Assembly (NCBI RefSeq): GCF_000308515.1
Contig: NZ_BAFV01000054.1
Location: 27,753 to 91,752, forward strand
Origin: Nocardia carnea NBRC 14403
GTDB lineage: Bacteria > Actinomycetota > Actinomycetes > Mycobacteriales > Mycobacteriaceae
Direction of reading: 5' to 3'
DNA length: 64,000 bases
The notes beneath the pieces were generated by a model, which saw nothing but the letters and a program-made list of their open reading frames with translations, made no database searches and was not told where the DNA came from. Position numbers and translations under genes: made by a program. How positions within the stretch are numbered: the first letter of the stretch is position 1; every line of letters starts with the position of its first letter. Below, in pieces: positions 25,437-34,720 of this stretch.

Positions 25437-26291
25437 GTGAGCGAGAACGAGATGGGGCTGTTCCTGCGCAGTCGGCGGGAGGCGGTCGGACCCGCCCAGG
25501 TGGGGCTGCCCACCGGGCCGCGGCGCCGGACTCCCGGCCTGCGCCGCGCGGAGCTGGCCACGCTGGCCGGGGTGAGCGTGGAGTACATCATCCGGCTCGA
25601 ACAGGGTCGCGATCGCAATCCGTCACCGCAGGTGCTGTCCGCGCTGGCGGACGCGCTCGGCCTGTCCACCAACGAGCGGGTCCATCTGTACCGGCTGACC
25701 AAGGCCGATACCGGTTTCAACTGCACCGGCCCAGGAGCACCGGCCCGGGAGATCCGCCCGACGGTGCGGGCGCTGCTCGACCAGCTCGAGCCGGCCGCGG
25801 CGGTGGTGGTCGACAGCCGGACCGAAGTGCTGGCCTGCACCGCAGGGTATCGGCGGTTGATGGAACCGACCGGCGCGCTCGACGGCGGTGACGGCGCAAA
25901 TCTCGCCCGCTTCACCTTCACCGATCCCCGGGCCCGGACCGTGTACCCCGATTGGGACCACCAGGCCGACCATATCGTCGCGACCCTCAAACAAGGCCCC
26001 TTCCGCGCCGACCCCCATATCGCGGCGCTGGCCGATCAGCTCACGATCGCCGCGGGTGCGCCCTTCACCGAACGCGTCGCGACGGTCCCCAACTTGCCCG
26101 CCGCCACCGGCATCACCCGGCTGGAGCATCCGGAGGCCGGGCCGCTACGCCTCGCCTACGAAACCCTGACTCTGTCCGCCGACGACGATCAGCAACTGAT
26201 CGTCCACCTACCGGCCGATTCCGCGACCGCCGAGGCCCTGGATGATCTCGCCGGCCGGCACCACGGCGGCCTCCGCGCAGTATCCGGCTGA
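25437..26291 (+). CDS. XRE-family regulator with MmyB-like ligand domain
   Basis: 284 residues from the GTG at 25437; the open frame extends to 25308. The helix-turn-helix is at about residues 20-70 (TPGLRRAELATLAGVSVEYIIRLEQGRDRNPSPQVLSALADALGL), followed by the C-terminal PAS-like MmyB_LBD domain (QLEPAAAVVVDSRTEVLACTAGYRRLME ... PDWDHQADHIVATLK ... RLEHPEAGPLRLAYETLTL). Members often control an adjacent divergent oxidoreductase, as here with the FMN reductase 143 bp away. Confidence 0.9.
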   Translation: MSENEMGLFLRSRREAVGPAQVGLPTGPRRRTPGLRRAELATLAGVSVEYIIRLEQGRDRNPSPQVLSALADALGLSTNERVHLYRLTKADTGFNCTGPGAPAREIRPTVRALLDQLEPAAAVVVDSRTEVLACTAGYRRLMEPTGALDGGDGANLARFTFTDPRARTVYPDWDHQADHIVATLKQGPFRADPHIAALADQLTIAAGAPFTERVATVPNLPAATGITRLEHPEAGPLRLAYETLTLSADDDQQLIVHLPADSATAEALDDLAGRHHGGLRAVSG

Positions 26292-26429
26292 TCGCTCCCG
26301 GATCCGCAGGGCGAAACGGAACGCAACCGCGGACGATGGCCGTTGCGCATGGCAGGCCGGGAAGCGGCCGACGGCCTCCGCGCCTGTGCGGTTTCCCCGT
26401 GCTCGACGCTGCTAGTAGCCTTGAACACC

Positions 26430-27551
26430 GTGCATCCTGACGTTACCGCCGACCTCGCCGAACTCGACGCGACCCTGAAGACCGTCGAGTCGGTCCTCGA
26501 TATCGAGGAGCTGCGCCGTCGTATCGACGAGCTGGAGCATCAGGCGGCCGATCCCGAGTTGTGGAACGACCAGGATCACGCACAGCGGGTGACCAGTGAG
26601 CTCTCCCACGCGCAGGGTGAGCTGCGCCGGGTGGCGGAGTTACGGCAGCGCCTGGAGGACCTGCCGGTGCTCTACGAGCTGGCCGAAGAGGAAGAAGGCG
26701 AGGCGCGGACGAGCGCGCTGGCCGATGCCGATGCCGAACGCGCCGCGTTGCACACCGACGTCGAGGCGCTCGAGGTGCGCACGCTGCTGTCCGGCGAATA
26801 CGACAAACGTGATGCGCTGGTCAACATCCGTTCGGGTGCCGGCGGTGTCGACGCGGCCGACTGGGCCGAGATGCTGATGCGCATGTACATCCGCTGGGCC
26901 GACCGGCACAAGTATTCGGTCGAGGTGTACGACACCTCCTACGCCGAAGAAGCCGGTATCAAGAGCGCCACGTTCGTGGTGAAGACCCCGTATGCCTACG
27001 GCACCCTCTCGGTCGAGATGGGCACCCACCGGCTGGTGCGGATCAGCCCGTTCGACAACCAGGGCCGCCGCCAGACCTCGTTCGCCGAGGTCGAGGTGCT
27101 GCCGGTGGTCGAGACCACCGACCATATCGATGTGCCGGAAACCGATATCCGGGTCGATGTGTACCGGTCGTCGGGCCCGGGCGGGCAGAGTGTCAACACC
27201 ACCGACTCGGCCGTCCGGATCACCCATATCCCCACCGGGATCGTGGTCACCTGCCAGAACGAGAAATCGCAGCTGCAGAACAAGGTTTCGGCCATGCGGG
27301 TACTGCAGGCCAAACTGCTGGAACGGAAACGGCAGGAAGAACGCGCGCAGATGGATGCGCTCAAGACCAACGAGGGCGCGTCCTGGGGCAACCAGATGCG
27401 GTCCTATGTGCTGCACCCGTATCAGATGGTCAAGGATCTGCGCACCAACTACGAGGTGAACAACCCCTCCGCGGTGCTCGACGGCGATATCGACGGTTTC
27501 ATCGAATCCGGAATCCGCTGGCGGATGAGTACAGTTCTGCAGGAGAGCTAG
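26430..27551 (+). CDS. prfB: Peptide chain release factor 2
   Basis: 373 residues from the GTG at 26430; an in-frame TTG at 26421 is an alternative. RF2 recognises UGA and UAA. The stop-codon recognition motif SPF is at residues 206-208 and the catalytic GGQ at 251-253 (SSGPGGQSVNTTDSAVR). The reading frame is continuous, so the programmed +1 frameshift that autoregulates prfB in enterobacteria is absent, as in mycobacteria. It heads the block prfB, mscS-like gene, small protein, ftsE, ftsX. Confidence 0.97.
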   Translation: MHPDVTADLAELDATLKTVESVLDIEELRRRIDELEHQAADPELWNDQDHAQRVTSELSHAQGELRRVAELRQRLEDLPVLYELAEEEEGEARTSALADADAERAALHTDVEALEVRTLLSGEYDKRDALVNIRSGAGGVDAADWAEMLMRMYIRWADRHKYSVEVYDTSYAEEAGIKSATFVVKTPYAYGTLSVEMGTHRLVRISPFDNQGRRQTSFAEVEVLPVVETTDHIDVPETDIRVDVYRSSGPGGQSVNTTDSAVRITHIPTGIVVTCQNEKSQLQNKVSAMRVLQAKLLERKRQEERAQMDALKTNEGASWGNQMRSYVLHPYQMVKDLRTNYEVNNPSAVLDGDIDGFIESGIRWRMSTVLQES

Positions 27552-27577
27552 CCCTCCCCCGATTCCGGGGAAGCGCA

Positions 27578-27613
27578 ATGGATCCGGAGTGGATGCGGGA
27601 ACGGGTGATCTGA
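27578..27613 (+). CDS. Possible 11-residue leader peptide before mscS
   Basis: ATG GAT CCG GAG TGG ATG ... ends at a TGA that overlaps the mscS start codon as TGATG. GGGGAA precedes its ATG at a good distance, whereas mscS itself has only a weak site. The arrangement would let ribosomes terminate and restart on mscS. Coding is inferred from arrangement only. Confidence 0.35.
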   Translation: MDPEWMRERVI

Positions 27614-28488
27614 TGCGTGCGGAAGGGACCGACACCCTTGCCCTGTCCCTGGCATTATCGTCCGATGTGACAGGCTGGCTGCGTTCGTCCGGGCTCGAGA
27701 TCGTCCTGCTGATCCTCGGGGCCATGTTGTTCGCCCGCTTCGCCACCTATGTGCGCGACCGGGTGACCCAGCGCATCGATTCCGGTTTCCGTGGGGGCGA
27801 TGCACTGGTGCGGTCCGAAGCGGCCAAACACCGGCATGCGCTCGCTCAAGTGCTGACCTGGGTCGTGCTGACCGTCGCCTATGTGCTGGTCGCCATGGAA
27901 GTGCTGCAGCGGCTGGGGTTCTCCATGTCGGGGCTGGTCGCGCCCGCCGCGGTCCTCGGCGCCGCACTCGGTTTCGGCGCGCAGCGCATCGTGCAGGACA
28001 TTCTGGCCGGGTTCTTCCTCATCACCGAACGGCAGTACGGGTTCGGTGATGTGGTGCGGATCGCGGTGACCGGTGTCGCGGATCCGGCCGAGGGCACGGT
28101 GGAGGATGTGACGCTGCGGGTCACCAAGTTACGCAACCCGGACGGCGAGGTGATCACGGTCCCGAACGGCCAGATCGTGAAAGTGACGAATCTGTCGAAG
28201 GATTGGGCGCGGGCGGCGATCGATGTCCCGGTGGCGGCGAGCGCCGATATCCTGCGGATCAACGAGGTGCTGCACGAGGTGGGCGGGCAGGCCTACCGCG
28301 ACCCCCGCCTCGAACCGCTGCTGCTGGACGAACCGACGGTGATGGGCGTGGAGGACCTGACCGTGGACCAGATGAACATCCGGATGGTGGCCCGGACACT
28401 GCCGGGCAAACAGTTCGAAGTCAGCCGGGAGTTGCGGGTGCGGGTGGCCGCGGCGATGCGCCGGGAGGGCCTGAATGCGCGCGCGTAG
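27613..28488 (+). CDS. MscS-family mechanosensitive channel
   Basis: 291 residues from the ATG at 27613; a GTG at 27589 would add 8. Three N-terminal membrane helices (about 27-45, 78-98 and 101-128) lead into the pore-lining helix with the Ala/Gly-rich stretch AAVLGAALGFGAQRIVQDILAGFFLITERQ, then the beta domain (GFGDVVRI, VTKLRNPDGEVITVPNGQIVKVTNLS) and the C-terminal alpha/beta domain. It releases solutes on osmotic downshock. M. tuberculosis Rv3104c holds the same place between prfB and ftsE as I recall. Confidence 0.88.
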   Translation: MRAEGTDTLALSLALSSDVTGWLRSSGLEIVLLILGAMLFARFATYVRDRVTQRIDSGFRGGDALVRSEAAKHRHALAQVLTWVVLTVAYVLVAMEVLQRLGFSMSGLVAPAAVLGAALGFGAQRIVQDILAGFFLITERQYGFGDVVRIAVTGVADPAEGTVEDVTLRVTKLRNPDGEVITVPNGQIVKVTNLSKDWARAAIDVPVAASADILRINEVLHEVGGQAYRDPRLEPLLLDEPTVMGVEDLTVDQMNIRMVARTLPGKQFEVSRELRVRVAAAMRREGLNARA

Positions 28489-28636
28489 ATCGACGCTGGT
28501 GCTGGCCGGAGGCTGGATCGCGACCTTCGTCCTGTACCTGTTCGTCAAACCGGACGATATCGTGCAGCCCAAGCCCGCGCCTGCTCCCGTGGCCCCGGTG
28601 GCACAGGTTCCGGCCCTGGTGGTTCCCGGCCGTTAG
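28475..28636 (+). CDS. Small proline-rich membrane protein between mscS and ftsE
   Basis: 53 residues beginning at the ATG at 28475, inside the last codons of mscS but in a different frame (14-base overlap), with GGGAGGG upstream. It has a basic start (MRARRS), one membrane helix (TLVLAGGWIATFVLYLFV) and a Pro/Ala/Val-rich tail. Its place matches a small proline-rich membrane gene between mscS and ftsE in mycobacteria. Overlap and ribosome site indicate coupled translation. Easily missed by gene callers. Confidence 0.65.
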   Translation: MRARRSTLVLAGGWIATFVLYLFVKPDDIVQPKPAPAPVAPVAQVPALVVPGR

Positions 28637-28692
28637 CAGCCCCGGTACCGCCCGCCGACGGGGTCGTTATCGAATGGTTACACTGACTCCTC

Positions 28693-29381
<689 letters not shown>

Positions 29382-29382
<1 letters not shown>

Positions 29383-30287
29383 TGCGCGCGGGCTTCCTGT
29401 TCGGCGAGGTCTCCGAGGGCCTGCGCCGCAACCTCACCATGACGATCGCGATGATCCTGACGACTGCGGTTTCGCTGACCATGCTCGGCGGCGGCATCCT
29501 GGCGATCCGGATCGCCGACAAGACCGAGCAGTACTTCCTGGACCGGCTCGAAGTGCGGCTGTATCTGACCGAGGACATCTCGGCGAACGATCCGGACTGC
29601 ACGAACGATCTCTGCCAGACCTTGATGGCCGATCTGAAAACTGTCGACGGCGTGGAGACCGTGCAGTACCTCAATCGCGATGCCGCGGTCCGCGAGGCCA
29701 AGGAGAAAACCTTCAAGGACCAGCCGGAACTCGCCGAGTATGTGAGCGAGACGCCGCTACCGGCCTCGCTGCGGGTCAAGATGAGCGACGCCTCGCTGTA
29801 CCCCACGATCTACGAGCAGTTCGCCGAAAGCCCCGGGGTGGGCATGGTGCGCAACGACAAGGACATCGTGGACCGGCTGGTGAGCCTGTTCGACGGGTTA
29901 CGCAACGCGGCATTCGGAATGGCTGTGCTGCAGGCGGTGGCGGCGCTGTTGCTGATCGCGAACATGGTGCAGATCGCGGCGTTCACCCGGCGGACCGAGG
30001 TGCATATCATGCGCCTGGTGGGCGCCACCCGCTGGTACACCCAGTTGCCGTTCCTGCTGGAGGCCGTGGTGGCCGCGCTGGCGGGTGGGCTGCTGGCGAC
30101 AGCGGGCCTGTTCGCGGCCCGTCCGCTGGTGATCGACCGGGCTCTGGGCGATCTGTTCGCGAGCAATGTCTTCCCGGCGATCACCTTCGACGATATTTTC
30201 ACCACCGCGCTGATGGTTGTACCGGTCGGCGTGGTGTTCGCGGGGCTCACCGCCTACGCCACCTTGCGCTGGTACGTGCGCGAGTAG
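29382..30287 (+). CDS. ftsX: Cell division permease FtsX
   Basis: 301 residues, overlapping ftsE by one base. Topology: N-terminal helix (MTIAMILTTAVSLTMLGGGILAI), an extracytoplasmic loop of about 130 residues, then three helices with the FtsX motif FTRRTEVHIMRLVGATRWYTQLPFLLEA between the second and third, ending TAYATLRWYVRE. The extracytoplasmic loop contains two cysteines (NDPDCTNDLCQ), probably disulfide-bonded. It works as a complex with FtsE to activate a NlpC/P60 or similar hydrolase. smpB, which follows ftsX in mycobacteria as I recall, is not here. Confidence 0.96.
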
Positions 30288-30430
30288 CGCGCCCGGGCCG
30301 GGGTCGTCCGCCGTCCCGCGGGGCGATCACGGCCCTACGACCAGGCCGGGCTCCGGCCGCGAAATATGCGCGCGGCCGGTGGAGCAGCCCACCGCCCGGG
30401 CTTTCGGCACCCGGCTGCGTAACCCTGTCC

Positions 30431-30466
30431 CGGTACCGCCCGTCCGCTTCCGGACGGGCGGTACCG
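30431..30466 (+). terminator. Very stable perfect hairpin after ftsX
   Basis: CGGTACCGCCCGTCCG-CTTC-CGGACGGGCGGTACCG: a perfect 16-bp stem with a CTTC tetraloop, about 145 bp after ftsX and upstream of the fadE operator region. There is no U run behind it, so it may work as an insulator or rho-dependent pause rather than a classical terminator. Confidence 0.6.
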
Positions 30467-30531
30467 CTCTGCCGGGGGGGCGACCGAGGGATGTCCGCTC
30501 ACCAGGACAGGACTGGCACTCGACGCCGTTC

Positions 30532-30566
30532 TTACTCTTCAGTAAGATAGCCTTACTCCGCAGTAA
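30532..30566. promoter_or_regulatory. Tandem TTACTnnnnAGTAA operators upstream of fadE24
   Basis: Two copies of the palindrome TTACT-N4-AGTAA lie at 30532-30545 and 30553-30566. Their centres are exactly 21 bp apart, two helical turns, inside a 21-bp direct repeat (TTACTC..CAGTAAGATAGC). They end 44 bp before the fadE24 start and interrupt a GC-rich context with A/T-rich sequence. The layout is typical of cooperative binding by a dimeric regulator, probably of the TetR type. No regulator gene is adjacent. Confidence 0.7.
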
Positions 30567-30609
30567 GATAGCTGGGGCCAGACCCTCACCCCGCGCGAGA
30601 AAACAGGTG

Positions 30610-32016
30610 ATGATGAGCATTCGAGACAGCGCTACCAAGCGGCGTCCGGACAACGGCGTCCGCCAGGAGAACGGGGTGGGCCTGCACCAACCCAAACGGG
30701 ATTGGATGGGCGCCGCCATGCGGGTCATGTCGACGATCACCGGCTCGGAACTCGCCGAGAAATACAACCTGCGCAAACCGATCGACCGGGTCACCTACGA
30801 AAGCACCAGAACCGGTTTCCGGACCCTGGGTGCCGCGACCCGCGCTTTCAACAAGGTCGCCGGTGGTGGCGCACCCAAACGTCTCCCGGACAACGAGTCG
30901 AAGACCAAGGACTACTTCGATCTCACCCCCACCGACGAACAGCAGATGATCGTCGAGACGGTCCGTGAGTTCGCGGCCGAGATCCTGCGCCCGGCCGCGC
31001 ACGACGCCGACGAGGCTGCCGCCGCACCGAAAGACCTACTGGGTCGCGCCGCGGAACTGGGCATCACTCTGATCAATGTGCCCGAAGAGCTCGAGGGCGC
31101 GGCCACCGAACGCGGCGCCGTCACCAACTCGATGGTGGCCGAAGCGCTCGCCCACGGAGATATGGGTCTGGCCCTGCCGCTGCTGGCGCCCAGCGGCGTC
31201 GCCGTCGCACTGTCCCAATGGGGCACCGACGCCCAGCAGCAGACCTACCTCCCCGCGTTCACCGGTGAGAACGTCCCGCAGGCGTCGGTCGTCATCAGCG
31301 AACCGCGCGCCCTGTTCGATCCGTTCACCCTGCAGACCAAGGCCGTGCGGTCCCCCAGCGGTTACCGGCTCAACGGTGTGAAGAGCCTGGTCCCGGCCGC
31401 TGCCGACGCCGAGATCTTCGTGGTCGGCGCGGAACTCGACGGCCGCCCGGCACTGTTCATCGTGGAATCCGACGCCCAGGGCCTGTCCGTGGAGGCCGAT
31501 CCCAGCATGGGTCTGCGCGCGGCCGGTCTGGGCCGGCTCGTCCTGGACAACGTCGCCGTCGGTACCGACGCGATCCTCGGTGAGGGCGATGCCAAACAGC
31601 ACGCCGCCGACTACCGCGACGCCGTCCAGCTGGCCCGCCTGGGCTGGGCCTCGCTGGCCGCCGGCACCGGCCAGGCCGTACTCGACTACGTGATCCCGTA
31701 CGTCAACGAGCGTGAGGCATTCGGCGAACCGATCAGCCACCGGCAGGCGGTGGCTTTCATGGTCGCCGATATCGCCATCGAACTCGACGGCCTGCGGCTG
31801 GTGACTCTGCGCGGCGCCGCCCGCGCCGAACAGGGCCTCACCTTCGCCCGCGAGGCCGCACTGGCCAAGAAGCTGGCGACCGACAAGGGGATGCGGTTCG
31901 GTCTCGACGGTGTGCAGTTGCTCGGCGGGCACGGTTTCACCAAGGAGCACCCGGTCGAACGCTGGTACCGCGATCTGCGCGGTATCGGTATCGCCGAAGG
32001 AATCGTGCTCGTGTAA
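30610..32016 (+). CDS. fadE24: Acyl-CoA dehydrogenase, FadE24-like
   Basis: 468 residues from the ATG at 30610 (GTG 30607 and ATG 30613 are neighbours). A basic extension of about 110 residues precedes the acyl-CoA dehydrogenase fold (TPTDEQQMIVETVREFAAEILRPAA...). FAD-binding elements EPISHRQAVAFMVADIAIELDGLR and GVQLLGGHGFTKEHPVERWYRD are present. The protein stops soon after IAEG, where standard enzymes continue as EGTxxIQ plus a helix, so the C-terminus is short. Length and the following gene match M. tuberculosis FadE24 (Rv3139), which is thought to work as a heteromer with FadE23. Confidence 0.88.
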   Translation: MMSIRDSATKRRPDNGVRQENGVGLHQPKRDWMGAAMRVMSTITGSELAEKYNLRKPIDRVTYESTRTGFRTLGAATRAFNKVAGGGAPKRLPDNESKTKDYFDLTPTDEQQMIVETVREFAAEILRPAAHDADEAAAAPKDLLGRAAELGITLINVPEELEGAATERGAVTNSMVAEALAHGDMGLALPLLAPSGVAVALSQWGTDAQQQTYLPAFTGENVPQASVVISEPRALFDPFTLQTKAVRSPSGYRLNGVKSLVPAAADAEIFVVGAELDGRPALFIVESDAQGLSVEADPSMGLRAAGLGRLVLDNVAVGTDAILGEGDAKQHAADYRDAVQLARLGWASLAAGTGQAVLDYVIPYVNEREAFGEPISHRQAVAFMVADIAIELDGLRLVTLRGAARAEQGLTFAREAALAKKLATDKGMRFGLDGVQLLGGHGFTKEHPVERWYRDLRGIGIAEGIVLV

Positions 32017-32040
32017 TCGGCGCCGCCTCCGGCGGCGCGA

Positions 32041-32134
32041 GGTTCGGGGCCCTTTGGGTCTCGTTCTTCACTCCGCCGCTCCTCCGCTTCGCTCCCCCGC
32101 TCTGTCGCTCCAGAACGAGACCGGGCCCCGAACC
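32041..32134. repeat. Long inverted repeat between fadE24 and fadE23
   Basis: Arms GGTTCGGGGCCC + GTCTCGTTCT (32041-32052 and 32058-32067) are perfectly complementary to 32112-32121 and 32123-32134, giving 22 bp interrupted by a small bulge, with a 44-base pyrimidine-rich loop (CCGCTCCTCCGCTTCGCTCC...). It occupies most of the space between the two genes. It could be a dispersed palindromic element or an mRNA structure that sets the ratio of the two proteins. Confidence 0.8.
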
Positions 32135-32181
32135 ACAGACTGCGACCGAGCGACAAGGTTCCTCATCTCAGGAGAACTTCC

Positions 32182-33402
32182 ATGATCAACCTCGAACTGC
32201 CGAAGAAGCTGCGGGCCAGCGCGAATCAGGCGCACCAGGTGGCCGCGCAGATCTTCCGGCCGATCTCGCGCAAATACGACCTCGCCGAACACGAGTACCC
32301 GGTGGAGCTCGACACGATGGCCGCCATGGTCGACGGGCTCAGCGATTCGGGCACCCAGAAGATCAGCGGCGCGGCCGGTGGCCGGTCCGATGAGGACGAA
32401 GACCCTGCCACCATGCCCGTCAATGCCAACGGCGGCAATATGTCGGCGCTGCTCAACGCCCTGGAAACATCGTGGGGCGATGTCGGGCTGATGCTGTCGA
32501 TCCCGTATCAGGGGCTGGGCAATGCTGCGATCGCCGCGGTCGCCACCGATGAGCAGTTGGAACGGTTCGGCAAGGTATGGGCTTCCATGGCCATCACCGA
32601 GCCGAGCTTCGGCTCCGATTCGGCCGCTGTCACCACCACCGCCGTCCTCGACGGCGACGAATGGGTACTCAACGGCGAGAAGATCTTCGTGACCGCCGGT
32701 GAGCGCTCCACCCATATCGTGGTGTGGGCGTCGGTGGACCGCAGCCTCGGCCGCGCCGCCATCAAATCGTTCGTGGTCCCGCGCGACGCCCCCGGCCTGT
32801 CGGTGGCCCGGCTCGAACACAAGCTCGGCATCAAGGCCTCCGATACCGCGGTACTGCTGCTGCAGGACTGCCGGATCCCGAAGGACAATATCCTCGGCAG
32901 CCCGGAAGTGAACGTGGAGAAGGGGTTCGCGGGGGTCATGCAGACCTTCGACAACACCCGGCCCATGGTCGCGGCGATGGCCATCGGTGTCACCCGCGCC
33001 GCGCTCGAGGAACTGCGCACCATCCTCACCGACGCCGGTATCGAGATCTCCTACGACACCCCGGCGAACAACCAGCACGCCGCGGCAGCCGAATTCCTGC
33101 GGATGGAGGCGGATTACGAATCCGCCTACCTGCTGGCGATGCGGGCGGCCTGGATGGCCGACAACAAGCAGCCCAACTCGCTGCAGGCCTCGATGTCGAA
33201 GGCGAAGGCAGGCCGTACGGGCACAGATGTGACGCTGAAATCGGTCGAACTGGCCGGCGCCGTGGGTTATTCGCAGCGCCTGCTGCTGGAGAAGTGGAGT
33301 CGCGACTCCAAGATCCTGGACATCTTCGAGGGCACCCAGCAGATCCAGCAGCTCATCGTCGCCCGCCGGGTCCTGAACAAGACCAGCGCCGAACTAAAAT
33401 AA
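32182..33402 (+). CDS. fadE23: Acyl-CoA dehydrogenase, FadE23-like
   Basis: 406 residues from the ATG at 32182 behind AGGAGAA. A full acyl-CoA dehydrogenase domain: MAITEPSFGSDSAAVTTTA, LNGEKIFVTAGERSTHIVVWA, and the C-terminal ILDIFEGTQQIQQLIVARR, where Glu383 of FEGT is the expected catalytic base. It lies 165 bp after fadE24 with the long inverted repeat between. In mycobacteria the two genes are adjacent in the same order and are believed to form a mixed tetramer that oxidises acyl-CoA or a steroid side-chain CoA ester; the substrate is not known to me. Confidence 0.88.
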   Translation: MINLELPKKLRASANQAHQVAAQIFRPISRKYDLAEHEYPVELDTMAAMVDGLSDSGTQKISGAAGGRSDEDEDPATMPVNANGGNMSALLNALETSWGDVGLMLSIPYQGLGNAAIAAVATDEQLERFGKVWASMAITEPSFGSDSAAVTTTAVLDGDEWVLNGEKIFVTAGERSTHIVVWASVDRSLGRAAIKSFVVPRDAPGLSVARLEHKLGIKASDTAVLLLQDCRIPKDNILGSPEVNVEKGFAGVMQTFDNTRPMVAAMAIGVTRAALEELRTILTDAGIEISYDTPANNQHAAAAEFLRMEADYESAYLLAMRAAWMADNKQPNSLQASMSKAKAGRTGTDVTLKSVELAGAVGYSQRLLLEKWSRDSKILDIFEGTQQIQQLIVARRVLNKTSAELK

Positions 33403-33520
33403 GCAGGCCGGATGCGGACAACCGGTCCGGGCCGCCGCAAGCGGCCCGGACCGGTGTCCTGTCGCCTGGTGGAGCGCTCGACGTCCCTACTTCAGCTCGC
33501 CGGCCGCCTGCGGTTCGGCC

Positions 33521-34255
33521 TCACTTCAGGTGCCGGCCGAAGAACCGGTTCGCCTCCTGCCCCGCGTACTGCGGGACGCCGGCATGTCCGCCCATGTTGG
33601 CGTGCAGCGTCTTCTCCTCGGAGCCGAGGGCGTCGAACAGGTCCAAGGCCGCTTGCCGGTCGTTTCCTTCGTCGTCCCATTGCAGGAGGACGTGCAGCGG
33701 AATGGTGACCTTCCGAGCCTCGGCGAGTATCGCGCGGGGCACGAAACTGCCGGCGAACAGAACGGCGGCCGCGAGGCGCGGTTCGACCACCGCCAGCCGG
33801 ATGCCGATGGAGATCAGCCCACCCGAGAAACCGGCCGGGCCGCCGATCTCAGGCTGCATGAGGAGGGCATCCAGGGCCGCCTGCCATTCCGGGACCGCCT
33901 GCTCGGCCAGCGGCAGGACGAGCCGGTCGACGATATCGGCGGTGACCGGTCCGCCGGTCTGCAACGCCCGCTGCAGGTCGGCGCGGGCTCGATCGGTGGC
34001 GGCGGAGCGGGGCCGGTCACCGCTGCCGGGGAGCTCGATGGTGGCCGCGGCGAAGCCTTCCGCCGCGGCTTGCCGGGCCCTGTCCAGCAGTCGCGGGTAC
34101 ATCTTCTGCAGGCCGAGCGGAGGATGGCCGAGCAGGATCAGCGGCACCGGCGTGGACGCGGATTCCGGCGTCCACAGAATGCCGGGGATCTCGCCGAGGG
34201 TGAATGTGCGTTCGAGGATGTCGTGGTCGAGGGGCTGTTCGGTAATGAAGTGCAC
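33521..34255 (-). CDS. Alpha/beta hydrolase (dienelactone-hydrolase-like)
   Basis: 244 residues, GTG start. Features of the alpha/beta fold: LILLGHPPLGLQKMYPRLLDRARQAAAEGFAAATIELPGSGD, the nucleophile elbow GFSGGLISIG (Ser in GxSxG context), LHVLLQWDDEGNDRQAALDLFDALGS (acid) and a late His in HANMGGHAGVP. It resembles small soluble esterases of the dienelactone hydrolase/prolyl oligopeptidase group. It converges with fadE23. Substrate unknown. Confidence 0.75.
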   Translation of the reverse strand: MHFITEQPLDHDILERTFTLGEIPGILWTPESASTPVPLILLGHPPLGLQKMYPRLLDRARQAAAEGFAAATIELPGSGDRPRSAATDRARADLQRALQTGGPVTADIVDRLVLPLAEQAVPEWQAALDALLMQPEIGGPAGFSGGLISIGIRLAVVEPRLAAAVLFAGSFVPRAILAEARKVTIPLHVLLQWDDEGNDRQAALDLFDALGSEEKTLHANMGGHAGVPQYAGQEANRFFGRHLK

Positions 34256-34720
34256 GGTCGTGCCTTTCGGGAGTCCTACGGCGCTCCCGGACGACCTATC
34301 GCCCGACCGTGACCCCGGAGGGGAGCACCCATGTCGATACTGCGTTCACGGATACCACCTCCTGGTCCTCTGGCACGGCCCCGGGAAGGTAGCAGTGGTC
34401 GCGGTCGTTCGCCAACGGATTATTCCGGCGATTTCCGGTCCGGCCGCCGATCGGGAATCATCACCGGCCGTCCACGCCTCACCCGTCGCCCGGGACTCCA
34501 TGCCGGAGAACCGAAATTGCGCACGCGACGCCCGCGCGGCGGTCTGGACAGTGCGCCGACCGGGTGACATGTTGGTGTCAACGTTTTGCGATTGGTTCGA
34601 CCCGGCGGGTTCACCTCCGCTCGACGCCCGGATCCGCCGGTACGTGTTGCCCCTCTCCACCCTGCTGAACCCACCACCGGGTGCAGTTCCCCGGACAACG
34701 TATCTGCAAGGAGACTGGTT
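34256..34720. other. Divergent intergenic region, nothing recognised
   Basis: About 465 bases between the divergent hydrolase and a secreted protein gene. Reading frames here are shadows without family resemblance or start signals. Promoters for both flanking genes must lie here; none could be identified with confidence. Confidence 0.4.

Noticed and set aside
26430..27551. Programmed frameshift in prfB
   Set aside because: The reading frame is continuous and no in-frame TGA with an upstream Shine-Dalgarno-like stimulator occurs.
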